Part shown: positions 1 through 10,952 of the stretch, in pieces
Position numbering within the stretch: position 1 is the first letter of the stretch
Layout of the letters: each line of letters starts with the position of its first letter
Source of the DNA: Phallus indusiatus
Lineage: Eukaryota > Basidiomycota > Agaricomycetes > Phallales > Phallaceae
Length of the DNA: 64,000 nucleotides
Direction of reading: 5' to 3'
NCBI GenBank assembly: GCA_027605045.1
Contig: JAQFWX010000010.1
Coordinates: 934,879-998,878, forward strand
The notes under the pieces: model-generated
Databases searched by the model: none
Seen by the model: the letters and a program-made list of their open reading frames with translations, nothing else
What the model was told of the DNA's origin: nothing
Position numbers and translations under genes: made by a program

Positions 1-987
1 CGGTTCTATTTCTCTGGTAGCCCTCGCACATTAGAGGATGTCCTCTGTTTCTTCACAGAGATTTGCTGCGTGGACTCGTTCTGGTGCGAGTCTATGATAG
101 ATGACGTCAGACGTTTGGCAGTTCGATCTCTCTCTGATATGAATATCTCGATGAGCACTCAACTAGATAACCACCTGCCTTTTACGAATCACCACGACCT
201 CTCTCTCATATATCAATGGTACTCGCGAGATCTTAATGAGATTCTCAAATTTTACACACCTCCCCTGATCTTGCTGCTGCTCTTGCCTCAGAACCGACAG
301 CATCTATCCACAATCCTCCTGAATGATCTCAATAATGCACAGGATCGAGTATCCCACTTCTCAAAATGCCTTTTGAACCTCGAAGATTGTCAGTCTCTAA
401 AATGGGAAACAAGGTTATACCCAATCATAATGGACTTCCTCAAATCCGTCGGCGCGAAGAAGAATCCCCTGTTCACCGTTCTTTACGACCCATCCATGCT
501 TTTTCAACTATGGAAACTCCTCGTGTGCTGCAAATGTGAAACAACAAGTTTTTTCCGGCTTGTAAAACCGAAGCTTGAGACGGAGGGGTTAAACAGGCTA
601 TTTGACTCTATGAATGAACTAGCGCAATCTGACAACTGGGAAAACTTATTTCGTAAATTTATGTGGGGTAGCGAATTCAGAGACTATTTTCATTCTGTAT
701 TAGCGGGATCTGCACGTGAGTTTGGACAACTTATAGGTGTGTCCCACACACAACTCGAGGCCACTGCCGATCAGTCTGCACCTGGAAATCCAGCGTCGGA
801 CAAGGACCATGATACCGAAGAACGTGCTCAGATATCTGAGGTACTTTGTTTCACAGATTTCATTATCTTTCAAAGTCCCCTTACTGAGACGTTTATCTAG
901 CGTCAAACCTATCACTTTGTAACTAATTGCATGAAAAAGGCGTTCGAGTCCATTTGGTCAAAGACACCCCATCAAATCGATCAATAG
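1..987 (+). CDS. DUF6535-family membrane protein, 3' part (copy 1, cut by window edge)
   Basis: The frame is open from base 1 and matches the C-terminal third of the DUF6535 gene at 10953-14247, including the ICCVDSFWCESM and SDKDHDTEERAQ motifs. Only the helical C-terminal region is present, because the membrane segments lie upstream of the window. The plain ORF stops at 900, but that TAG is the splice acceptor of a 60-bp intron (841-900, GTACTTTG...TTATCTAG). The last exon (901-987) adds 28 residues beginning RQTYHFVTN and ending KTPHQIDQ, as in the three other full-length copies. The function of the family is not known. The visible part has no frameshift, so it may be an intact gene; confidence is limited because the 5' part is unseen. 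Confidence 0.75.
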
Positions 988-2140
988 CTACGTGTTGCGG
1001 AGGATTAGTGTACATACTACAGAGAGCCGAGAACAGCTGCTGAAGAGCCGAGCTAATTATTATGAGCATACGCTCATATTATTTCAAGGGACGCTCTGAT
1101 TGTTTAAACTGTTTTTCATATTATTTGCCGTAGTTACGAATGAATCTTACAATATGATTGGTCACCGGTCACAGCTAATCTTGTGAGGGAAAATACAAGG
1201 TTTGAGAGTGTGATGGGCTGCTAACTCCCAATCTAATTCTTCCGATGATACAAGTTACTGTGGTCATTAACGCTTTCATTCCGCCACATACAACGATGCA
1301 ACGTTCTTTAGGGAGCAAATAGCAGTGTTTATAAGCCAATAGTTGCGGCAAAGCGATATCGTTCTGTCAGATGCAGCGAGTAAGATAAAGGAATATGTAT
1401 GAACATTGAGAAACATGCAACACGAACTGGAAATTAAGAAGGTTCACTACTTGAAAAGTAAGTCTGGGAGAATATAACTGGTGGTGGGCCGAAGGTGGGA
1501 CAAGTGATCTTTGAAGAAAGGCGTCATCGTCAGTACCTTAAGAGCATACCCACACAAAACACGCACTGCGATTTCGGATTGTTAAGGAAGCGACTTCACA
1601 TCCAAGTCGATCTTTGACAAATCCGTCTTAATTCCCGACGCCGGTCTGCGTTAGCATGTAAATATTACCAATACGCTCATAGTTAGAGTCTTTGTACTAG
1701 GAGTGACAGGCTCGTGGGAAAACGTTCTTACCTAAAACCAACACCGAAGCAAAGGGAATTCGAAACCCACGCCTGTATTCCCTCAGAAAAGGATAAGAAA
1801 ATAGCCGACTTTTCGTAGGACAGGTGATGGTCGCGTCCACACACTTTCGCGATCGGATAATATGACTTTGACGAACAGTGTCAGGTGTTTATTACGATGG
1901 CTGGGGCAGATTTTTTAGTCTTACGGTGCAGATTCAATGCAAACGCCAGAGACGGTAGAAAGAAAACGCTTGCACAATCCCATTCATATCTTCCCGCACA
2001 CTCGCGATGGGCTACGTGCAAGAGTGTAAGCATCCATTGTTGTCAAGCTAGACCAAATGGTCACGTACATGTTCAGATGCAAAAGTCTACCGCCTTGAAA
2101 TTGATCGTGCTCACTACTTCAGAGATTCCCCCCCAATATT
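988..2140 (+). repeat. Duplicated 3' flank of DUF6535 genes, no gene seen
   Basis: This stretch matches, at diverged level, the sequence downstream of the other DUF6535 copies (22902-24500 on plus, 28036 down to about 26880 on minus, and part of 14248-14700). Shared landmarks are the AATATGTATGAACATT block, the CTGTATTCCCTCAG block and the ATTACGATGG block. I see no convincing coding sequence. The 85-residue ORF at 1885-2142 is not kept open in the other copies. Confidence 0.6.
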
Positions 2141-2270
2141 GAGAAACATGTCGAAATCCGTGCGGTAAAATCAAATGTGTTATTGAGTGGTGTAAATTGC
2201 ACACGATGCTGAAAGGTAAACCCTAGTGAATCTAACGACTCTGAAAGCGGATGCACGTTTTTTCTTTCTT

Positions 2271-2775
2271 TCATTTTTTGGCGTCGGGAGCATCAGGATT
2301 TTTGCATGCAATGATTTGGATCTTTTCTGCGGAAACGACTTCATTGCTCTCCATCTTGAACTGTGGATTTTTTATGATGAATGTCCAGACATCATCACAG
2401 TTGCGGCAAGTCCTCAAGTGACCCTAGAACATGTAACATTAGGAGGAAAAGCCAAGTATGTAGCCCGGATGATGCGATGTACCTTGAGGGTTATTTTCGC
2501 TTTAACATGTTTTGCCAAACTGTCCACCAAGGATTTGTCGAACTACAATCCGATTCAGGAGAATCATAAGCTCGTGTGCTAAAAAACCATTTACCTGAGA
2601 CAGAACTATCATTGCACGCTGCGGTGTTATTGAACCATCAGTGATTGAGTCTGTAAGAGCCATGCCAATCCTAAGCGAGAACAAAGGGAAGAGGGAGCCC
2701 ATTCAAAGAATGGAAATTTACGCACGAAGATCCTCAATAGAATTCGTAATAGACTGTATCTTTGGTCCCAGACAT
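2271..2775 (-). pseudogene. TOA2: Pseudogene copy of TFIIA small (gamma) subunit
   Basis: On the minus strand this repeats the four-exon structure of the TOA2 gene at 40580-41090, with the same three intron positions. Three lesions or changes are visible. Codon 14 is TGA where the intact copy has CGA (a CpG to TpG change). Twelve bases coding for LDEL of the [13 protein letters not shown] motif are deleted in frame. Several residues are substituted (for example TYR to TCR in exon 4). The exon 4 frame ([14 protein letters not shown]...) is still open to the TGA at 2271-2273, so decay is recent or mild. The upstream part of the duplicated block is separated from it by the copia element and resumes at 8565. 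A truncated product is possible, but the early stop makes function very unlikely. Confidence 0.85.
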
Positions 2776-2802
2776 TTGTTCTATCCCTACTGTAGAGAAT
2801 AA

Positions 2803-2982
2803 TGTTGAACATGCACTGGGATGCAACGGTCAAAAGACGTCATATTAATTGCTGTAGTTTACATACCTGGGATGCAACGGTCAAAAGACGTCAGTCTTTT
2901 GCCCGGCGCCCCAGGTTACATGTTACGTGTCGTGACGCGTGTTATCTACTATCTAACTAGTGATTATATCGTAATTCCAACA
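2803..2982 (-). repeat. Copia 3' LTR (180 bp) with duplicated CRE-like motif
   Basis: It starts TGTTGAAC and ends TTCCAACA on the plus strand. Inside it a 27-bp direct repeat (2816-2842 and 2867-2893, 51 bp apart) ends in AAAAGACGTCA, which resembles an ATF/CREB half site. The duplicated motif is a candidate transcription control element of the LTR. Confidence 0.9.
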
Positions 2983-2997
2983 CTCCCCCTCGATAAA

Positions 2998-5900
2998 TCA
3001 CGTCGTTAGACCAAATAGCTGGGTCATGTCCGACAATTTTGAACCAGATAGAGGCTTCGTTAAACCATCGGCGGGCATGTGCTCTGTCGGGGTGTACTCG
3101 ACTTTTATGACTTCTTTCGCAACCTCGTCGCGCAACCAATAGAATCGTAAGTCGAGATGTTTTACCCGACCGTGGTGTTCTGGGTTCTTAGCTACTGACA
3201 GTGCTGATTGATTATCGATGTATAACGTGGATGGCGAACGGAACTTGTGTCCGAATTCAGTGAAGAGGTTTCGAAGCCACAATATCTCTTGCGCTGTAGA
3301 GACTGCGGCGACATATTCGGCCTCTGTGGTTGAGAGGGTGACAAAGGGCTGTAATCGGCTCATCCAACTGATCGCACTGGTTCCCATCTTTATGACGAAT
3401 CCGGTTGTTGATCGTTTGTTATCTGGGTTGCCACCGTGGTCAGCATCGCTGTAGGAGGCAAATAGTTCTGATGATGTCGGATCGGGTGCGTACTTGATTT
3501 TGTAGTCCATCGTCCCTTTCAGATAACGCAGCAGTCTCTTTAGGGCGATCCAGTGTTGTGGACCCGGCGATTTGCTAAATCGAGACAGGACACTGACTGC
3601 GTATGCAATATCTGGGCGTGTGGCTATTGCTAGGTAAGCAACTGCACCAAGTATGTTTATGTACGGCACTTTGCTCATTTCCTTTTTCTCTTCTTCGGTA
3701 GTTGGTCCCATGGAAGAAGATAAGACGACGTTGGGATTGAGTGGTGTGGAAACAGGCTTGCAATCGGCCATGTTGGCACGCTCAAGGATATCAATGACGT
3801 ACTGGCGCTGGGATAGTGTAAGTGACTTTTCTTGTCGATTTCGTTCAATCTTGACACCTAACAAATAGCTTGTCTCTCCAAGATCGCGAAGCTTAAAATG
3901 TGTTTCTAGTTGCTTCACAAGCGCCCGTATTGCCTCTCCGTCCTTTCCAGCAATTGTGATATCATCGACGAACACCGGGACGATGATGCGGGTCTTTTCA
4001 TCATCACGGCCGTACACCCAGACACTGTGTTCACAGCGAACACGCAGGAATCCCATTCCGCACAAGGTTTTGTGGAGTTTCTTGTGCCATTCTCTGCCTG
4101 CTTGCTTAAGACCGTATAGTGCACGCTTCAGGCGCAGCGCATGGGTGTTATCAGAGGATTGGAAACCTTCAGGCTCTTTCATGTACACTTCATCTTCAAG
4201 GTCACCGTTGAGGAAAGCTGATGAAACATCGACGCTTTTCAGCTCAAGATCTTGTAGAGCTGCAAAGGCAAGGATTGCACGGATGGTTGCCCATTTTGGG
4301 GTTGGTGAGAAAGTTTCAGTAAAGTCAAATCCCGGTCTTTGTGCATAGCCTTTTGCAACTAATCTTGCTTTGTAACGCTCTACAGAACCATCCGAATTTC
4401 GTTTGACCTTGAAGACCCAGCGGCTCCCAATTGCTTTCCGGTTTGCTGGGAGTTGGACTAGCTCAAAGACACCATTTTCCGTCAGGGCTTGCATTTCATC
4501 TAATGCAGCTTGATACCACATGTGCGCTTCTGGTTCCGGTCGTGAAAGGGCTTCAGCTAGCGTCTTCGGCTCATTTTCATGAGGTGTCGCTGACATGGTG
4601 CTTTCTAGCCGACAAGAAAATGCGGCTGCCAACGCTTCCGGAAATGTAAGGTAAAGTTCGTCTTCATTTAGAGCTACTGAATTCGCGGCTGTATTCTCAT
4701 CAGTGTCCTCATTTTCAGATTCTTCTACTTCCGGATCTGGCGGTTGTCTATTGCGTAAACGGTGGCCACGACCAGTGTTAGGTTCGGGTATGATTAGGCC
4801 ATTTTTGCCAAATTTTGGTTCATAGCGTGCTCTTGGAGGGGATGGTGATCTGGAGGATGGTAAACTGGGAAGTGATGTAAGGGGCGAGTCGACATGTGGT
4901 TGTGCCGGGGGAATATCTTCTTCTTCTTCAGATGATGATGATGCCGAGTCGAATAGCTCTACTCCCCCTCGATGAGGTATATCTGAATGTGGAGCTCCCC
5001 CTGATTTGGCGTCTGATTGAGAAGAGGGTGGTAGGAGTGAATCCAAGGAGAAATTAATTAAATGTTTTGTATTTCCAGGAAATACACGTTCATCGAATAC
5101 AGCGTTACTTGATTCAATTGTGCGCTTTGTTAAGGGGTTATAGAAGATCCAAGCCTTCTTTCCGACTGCATAGCCTATGAATATGCATTTTATGGAATGT
5201 GAATCTAGGTTCCGCCATTTCCTTTTTCGAACTAGCACATATGCAAGGCAACCAAAGACGCGCAAATGTGATAGATCCGGTTTGTGTCCGGTCCAGGCTT
5301 CATATGGTGTTGTATTTGGTAAGGCACTAGTCGGGCATCTGTTCCGCACATGTACAAAAGTAGCAACCGCTCTCCACCAGAATGACACAGGTAGCTTTGA
5401 CTCTGTAAGGAGTGTGATCATTGCTTCACCTATTGTTCTGTTCACTCGTTCTGCCACACCATTTTGGTATGCTTCGTCAGTTTCTGTGTGTCGGCGCTGA
5501 ATTCCACTGTCATCACAGAACTTAATGAACTCATTTCCCATGTACTCTCCGCCTTCATCATCTTGGAATTCAATGATGCGTAAGCCTGGGTTTGCATTCT
5601 CGGCATATGCTTTATATATCTTGAATGCATTGAATGCATCACTTTTCCGGCGAAGAGGATATACTGCCCAGAAGCGGGAAGAGTCACATATGAATGTGAT
5701 CCAGTAATTGTATCCCTCAGGGGTACTGGTAGACATTGGACCTTTGAGATCAGAATAGATTCGAGCTAGTTTTGTCTCATGTGGGACATGCAGCTTCTTT
5801 GGGACTGTCAGGGTACGCTACCACCGTCTCTCATTTTTCTATTTATTATCATCGGCATCACTTCATTTCCATTCCATTTACTATTTCCGTATTTTACTTT

Positions 5901-7683
5901 TATCTTCTGTTCCCTTGTTCAGTCTCTATTTCGCATTCTCTACTCGCGCGCGTCGCGCGCTCGTACCCGGCGTGATGCCCGTGACATCACGTCGCTTAGG
6001 CTCGGTTCGGGCGCCTAGCACTTAGCTGTGTCAGGGCCGCACGCCGCGTTATCGTTTTTCATGTATATAGTCGCTGCCCCTAGAGTGAGGGTCCTTAAGC
6101 TTGTTCTCTTAGGATCCCCTCCCTCTAGGTGAGTAGTATAGTTCTCTCAATATATTTTACTTAGGATCCCCTCCCTCTAGTGTGAGCTGAGTAGCCCTAA
6201 CAGGGACATTGTGACGATGGAGCTTTCCGGAGATACACGGTTCACATATAGGATCCGGAGTTGTCAAGGCTGTGTGTTTCACACCTTTTACTAGTTGGTG
6301 TTCAATCATAGAGCGGACTTTCTCTGATGATATGTGTGCACAGCGACGATGCCAGAGTGTTAGGTCCATCTTGCATGTGCTTGTTTGACTCGAGTTTGCA
6401 GCTATCATTACAGACTCTCTGGGGAAGATTTCGGTGTGGCCGCGAAGGTAACCGATGTTGTCTTCTGTGATTCTAGCTGAGAAGCGAACTTTGTTTCCAT
6501 GCAAGAAGTCAATGGTGGATTTCATGATGTTCACAGTGTAGCCCTTCTCACGGGTGAGATAGAATGGTGATAATAGATTATTTCTAAGCGCAGGTACATG
6601 AAGAACATCATGGAATTCAACTGGTTCTAGATCCTCCCCTTTTTCTCCTTTTGGCCAGAAAACGACTAGTCCGACTCCTGCCGAATAGATGATGGTATCG
6701 TTGGCGAGGCGAATAGGAACTCGATGAGGGGTGTACATCTTGAACCACATGCGATGTGGTGTCATGTTACGAGACGCGCCTGTATCAGTATTCCAGTCAG
6801 CAGACGCTGGTGATGAAGCATCAAAACTTGCAAGAGAGGCAGACTCTTCTTTGACTTCCGTGATAGTCGCCTTCTCGCCTTTGTTCTTCTTCTTCTCATT
6901 GTACTTCGCCGCCGCTTTCTCTTGGTCTCTCAGCCGTGACGCTTGCTTTTGATAGCAGTTGTCCTCTATGTGGTTAGGACGAGAGCACCAAGTGCATTTG
7001 ACAGGGGTCTTGTCTGGAACAGCTTTCATAGCGGCAGTCGATGTGGATACAGTATCGCGAAGTTGCGCCTGATTTTCATGATTGTGAAATGCTGCACGTA
7101 GGGAGGTTAGGCTGAGCTTATCGATGAGGAAGAGCGAGTCAATGAAGCCAGAATACTCTGTGGGTAAGCTACGTATGAGGGCCATGCAGAGGAGTTCTTC
7201 GTCTAATTGTTGCATAGTATAATGCTCAGGGCGAAGGGATTTGATGGCAGTCATCATGCGCGAGCCACATCCGAGTAGGTTAGTCAAAGTCTCGCCTTCT
7301 TCTTTGCGAATGTTGAAGAGAGCGTCATAGGCGCTGAAACGCGGGCCTGCTTTGGGCTGCTGGTGGTTCTCCTTCAAACGTGTCCACATGAGTTGTGGAT
7401 CGTCTTGGCAATCGCGCACGAGATCTTTTTGCGATTCATCAATGCAAAGGAAGATAGCACCTGCTGCAGAGTCTCTTGTGTTTTTCCAATCCTTAAGATC
7501 GAGGCGTTCTTGACGCGTCGGGTCACTAGGGTTTTTGGGTGTAGGTTCAGGTTCGCCTTCGACAGCCGACCATTCGCATCGCGTTTTGAGAAAAGATTTC
7601 ATGTTCTCGCTCCACGAAGCATAGTTGCTGGGGGTGCCTGTGAGGTTGTCAAAGCTTTTCTTGGTGGAATCGAAGCCAGACAT
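2998..7683 (-). pseudogene. Copia gag-pol polyprotein, interrupted by a solo LTR
   Basis: The coding sequence starts at ATG 7683. Visible in order are gag, a CCHC zinc knuckle (CTWCSRPNHIEDNC, about residues 230-243), the aspartic protease (DTGAS, 300-304) and a pre-integrase segment (LWHRRCAH...CEPCISGKLH). The integrase core follows (FICDSSRFWAV, DDEGGEYMGNEF, NGVAERVNRT). Next come the reverse transcriptase (LVAKGYAQRPGFDFTETFSP, VFVDDITIAG) and RNase H (SYSDADHGG, STTEAEYVA). The stop is at 2998. The frame is broken only by the 397-bp LTR at 5806-6202 plus its 5-bp duplication. Those 402 bp are a multiple of three, but the LTR contains stops. Without the insert there are 1,427 codons and no other lesion, so the element was probably competent when the LTR arrived. 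Confidence 0.92.
5806..6202 (+). mobile_element. Solo gypsy LTR inserted in copia integrase
   Basis: This 397-bp sequence reads TGTCAGGGTACGC...GAGTAGCCCTAACA, the LTR of the gypsy element at 29230-35855 in the opposite orientation. It is flanked by a perfect 5-bp target duplication GGGAC (5801-5805 and 6203-6207). No internal gypsy sequence remains, as expected after LTR-LTR recombination. It is clearly diverged from the young gypsy LTR pair. Confidence 0.95.
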
Positions 7684-7771
7684 TGTGGGTGTAGTTGACG
7701 GGGCGGTATTGCGTGTTTTATAGGCAGATGAAGGAAAATGTAAACGAGGTGACTGCGTGTATCTTTACTCT

Positions 7772-8337
7772 TGATACGTGCGCGCAGGAGCGTACAGGAA
7801 AGATAAGGGAACCAGATAGTTGTTTGTGTGATAGAAAAGAGAGTGTAGAATAGAAATGTAGTGTAGTCAAGTCGAATAAAATGACTTAAAAGCTTATTGT
7901 GAGACTGAGGGAAAAGCTGCGATACAATCCAAGAAAAACTGATGATATTGGGAGTCTGAAAGCAATGGGTTTATATACAAATTGTGGTTTAGTTTCCGAG
8001 TGAAAAGCGGAATTCCAGTTATCTAAAATGTGAAGAAACGAGGGAAAAGCATGTGGAAAGTGAATACATGGTCTGAGAAATGGAAATTCAAGAAATTTTA
8101 CTGAATAAAATCGCGATTAGAATGTAGAAACAGGAGAGAAAATGTGAAGAAAAGTGAGGGATCAAGCCAAAACCAAGTCTAAACCATTTATCTTTTTTAT
8201 AATTCCCATCCGGAGCACGGGAATGGTGCATATAAGCTGTCTCGACTAGTCTGGCTGTGCTGCACTGCTCGGAGTAATACTGCGTCCGGGGCGCTAATTA
8301 TGCTTAATCTCTTCGTAAGTCGTTTCCGCAAGCAACA
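7772..8337 (+). mobile_element. LTR-like insert (family X) in copia 5' leader
   Basis: It begins TGATACGTGCGCGCAGGAG and ends CGCAAGCAACA. The same ends and scattered internal blocks (GAAAGCAATGGGTTT, GGCGCTAAT, GTTTCCGCAAGCAAC) recur at 25448-25757 and at the rims of 29146-36451. The candidate 4-bp duplication is CTCT/CCCT (one mismatch). Removing it leaves a compact copia leader of about 130 bp, which supports insertion. No coding sequence is seen. It could be a solo LTR of another family or a non-autonomous DNA element. Confidence 0.55.
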
Positions 8338-8360
8338 CCCTTCATCAGTTATTAAGTTAA

Positions 8361-8379
8361 GGCACCGGGGCCCATAACC
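8361..8379 (-). other. Copia primer-binding site, initiator-tRNA-Met half-molecule type
   Basis: On the minus strand, directly after the 5' LTR, the sequence reads GGTTATGGGCCCCGGTGCC. This fits the complement of the anticodon arm of initiator tRNA-Met (GGGCCCAUAACC), the internal site used by Drosophila copia, rather than a tRNA 3' end. The assignment rests on remembered tRNA sequence, not on an alignment. Confidence 0.55.
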
Positions 8380-8559
8380 TGTTGAACGTGCACTGGGATG
8401 CAACGGTCAAAAGACGTCATATTAATTGCTGTAGTTTACATACCTGGGATGCAATGGTCAAAAGACGTCAGTCTTTTGCCCGGCGCCCCAGGTTACATGT
8501 TACGCGTCGTGACGCGTGTTATCTACTATCTAACTAGTGATTATATCGTAATTCCAACA
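8380..8559 (-). repeat. Copia 5' LTR (180 bp)
   Basis: It pairs with the LTR at 2803-2982. The three differences are CA/CG, CG/TG and CGCG/CGTG changes. It is followed on the right by the AATAA target duplication and then by the continuation of the duplicated TOA2 upstream sequence (TGTTCAAAAAATG). Confidence 0.93.
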
Positions 8560-8564
8560 AATAA

Positions 8565-9769
8565 TGTTCAAAAAATGTCCGCCGAGGACGAGATTGAATT
8601 TTGAATTTTGAAAATCCACCTACGCATTAGTAATTACACGTGATCGGAGTCACCTTTGTTCGTCCCCATCTCTAATGTTGCATTTAGAGTTGCCGAGATA
8701 CCGCTTCGCCGTAGTAATCGACATAGACATGTAGGTTCATTCTATGTCTACACGTCGATAAAAGACTGAATGCCATGTAGATGATAGTTGTGTGATGGGC
8801 CCGGCTATTTCCAGTGTGACGTGTTCAGAGTGACGCGGTTTGAAATTTGCCTGTCTACTTTTTTCGTGCTGCTGTAACTTCCCCGTCCACCTTAAATCCA
8901 CTCTCCCATTAGTCCAGATGCGCCAACTTCATCTTTACGTCAGTGGAAGACAACGCTCAATAATCTACATAAGCAGTCCCAATTTCTACGCATTGCCATG
9001 TAAAGACGAGATCGTTTCATGAGTGTCTTTTACTCAACCTGGGCCAAGCCGCATCACATTTGCATCTATCAAGTAGACCTAAGTAGTGTGGACTGACAGT
9101 CTCTTTGACTGTATAATGTATGTTCCTATTGCCGTCGTGCCATCTATCCATAACCACGTTAACCCATTAATAGACTGTTCTATCGTGTAAGAAGAGCCTT
9201 TTTCTTCCAACCGGCTCCGTTTCAGTTTCAAATTTGACCTTTCTTTCGACGGACGTTATCCTTATTGTTGTATCACCAATCATCAATTGCAATGCCACCA
9301 TTGACGAACTCATACTACGGGTGTTGAACGCTATTGGCAGCTAGAGAATGTCTGCGGGTCGACACTCTTAATTACTACATGGCACCAACGAGACACAACT
9401 TGATGTCCTCGAGTGGAGGCGCGGCAACTGGAGTTTTTTTCTGGAACCTGGAACTGGGACGAGGCAAAAGATGTTTATCACTGGATTAGGGAAAGCAACC
9501 GTAAAAGGTATTGTGCATACGCGTTCACAGATGCAAACCATCTGACAAACGTTTAAGTTATAACCTCTCTCTCTCAGCTACAGCAGACCCGAGAAACCGA
9601 AATGTGCTCCATCGTTACTTTTGAAAGGCTATATATTTCGGGCATGACAATGAATCCTCGTCACTGACTGGTACTGACCGCCGCTTCACAACCTGCATAA
9701 TGTATCAACGACCCTGGAGTCTAGTCAGATAGACTATTCCAAACTCACTTCAACAATGACGTCGCGTTC
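8565..9769. other. Intergenic, no gene recognised
   Basis: The first 75 bp continue the TOA2 upstream duplication (compare 41116-41180). Around 8780-8840 there is a block (GATGGGCCCGGCTA...GTGTGACGTG) that recurs in inverted orientation near 16370-16450. I see no supported coding sequence. Confidence 0.5.
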
Positions 9770-10132
9770 TTGTTGCGTTTCCGGGCGGGTTTCCATCCAA
9801 CGGCTGGCCTAAACATTGAAATCGAAGTGCAAGTTTCCGGTGCTATCATAACCTTCGTCTCACAGACTTCTCAGAGCCTGCAGAAAGACAATACACAAGT
9901 CACTGCGTATTTATTATCCGAAACGGTCCAGCTCGCCGCGGGTCCACTTCAGTGGAATATCAATCATCAATGTACACAACTCAACATTGACTCTTAAATC
10001 GCCATCCACACCGTCAACGAACGCATTTTTAGTCAACGGTCTATGGTTTATCAGCTTGGCGATCACAGTATCTACGGCGCTATTTACCATCCTTGCTAAA
10101 CAATGGTTGCATTATTACATGTCTTCTGGAGC
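9770..10132 (+). pseudogene. Truncated DUF6535 relic
   Basis: The sequence matches the start of the large exon of the DUF6535 genes: SGAIITFVSQTSQSLQKDN corresponds to SGVITTFISQASQSLQKDN. It then shows the LLSETVQL block, a frame break and stop at 9997, and a shifted match to NGLWFTSLAITLSTALF...KQWLYYYLSS. It ends abruptly at about 10132, where the duplicated promoter flank of the next gene begins. It has no first exons and no C-terminal half, so it is a remnant only. Confidence 0.8.
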
Positions 10133-10952
10133 CTGATTGGCTGCTGATCGTCGAATGATCGTCAACGATGCGAAGACAATTTAGCGGACCATTGAGTTTC
10201 GACGTGTCTCGACTACAACTCGACTACGAAATCAACGTAGCACAACGATGCGCTCGCTGAAGATCGTGATAAATCTGAACACCAAACTTTATCGTTAACG
10301 AAGAAGTCTTTTTATCATAAATCATGAAGCCGTTAAGGTCCAGTTCAGTAATCGGTCACCAAACGTGTATATATATGAGGATTTATTGGAGCGATTATCG
10401 AGAATCGCTGTGTCACGACCTGGCCTCGGGTAATTGAAATGTGCGCTTCGCTCAGGTTTCCTATGTGACTTGGCTGACCTGATTTAATCGAATCTTTAGG
10501 TGACTTGTTCGATGTATTATATGATCCAAGTTGATCATAATGTTCATGTCTTCGCACATAGCAGGTTGCTAAATAAAATTTTTTCAAAACGCTGGTGGCA
10601 GTTCGTGGGATTCAGTGACAGTGCCAAAAGCGAAGCTGAAAAGAGAAGAGAAGAGAAGTGCTGTGCCATGGCAAAGATGTCAAGCACGGTATTTGGTGAT
10701 GTGGCCCAATGGTCGTTTATCTGCCAATAGGTTCAATAGGGGTCCGAAACTTGTCTTGTCATGCTCCCGCATTCAAAGCTGATCATATTCCCCATAATTT
10801 TACGGCATCAAAGAGCCTTGTATACACGAGGTAAAAACGAGGCGGCAGCCTGAGGCTATTTATGTTTTGAATTATGACTTGTGCACATTTCACCGAACCT
10901 CCCTTATCTCTACGCAAAACCTCATATCGCACGCAATCACCAGAGACACACC
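10133..10952 (+). promoter_or_regulatory. Duplicated upstream region of DUF6535 gene A
   Basis: This region matches the upstream sequence of copy B (18375-19291) and copy C (minus, 39400 to 38654). Shared blocks are TCAGTAATCGGTCACC, CAGGTTTCCTATGTGAC, GGCTGACCTGAT and CCCAATGGTCG. Just before the ATG all three copies share a pyrimidine-rich stretch (GGAACcTCtCTTacCTCTAC, then ACGCAATcACCAgA), a likely core promoter and 5' UTR. Exact start sites cannot be read from sequence. Confidence 0.5.

Larger units (their letters stand above)
2803..8559 (-). mobile_element. Ty1/copia LTR retrotransposon with two nested insertions
   Basis: The element has two 180-bp LTRs (2803-2982 and 8380-8559), both TG...CA, and a 5-bp target-site duplication AATAA (2798-2802 and 8560-8564). 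The empty site can be read in the TOA2 paralogous region at about 41115, confirming the borders. Coding is on the minus strand as one gag-pol frame. A polypurine tract (GAGGGGGAG on minus) abuts the 3' LTR at 2983-2992. A solo gypsy LTR (5806-6202) and an LTR-like insert (7772-8337) are nested in it. The LTRs differ at 3 of 180 positions, all CpG transitions, so the insertion is fairly young. Confidence 0.93.

Noticed and set aside
2226..2582. 118-residue plus-strand ORF, with a paralogue at 40556-40879
   Set aside because: Both are antisense shadows of the TFIIA gamma exons on the minus strand; conservation comes from the real gene.
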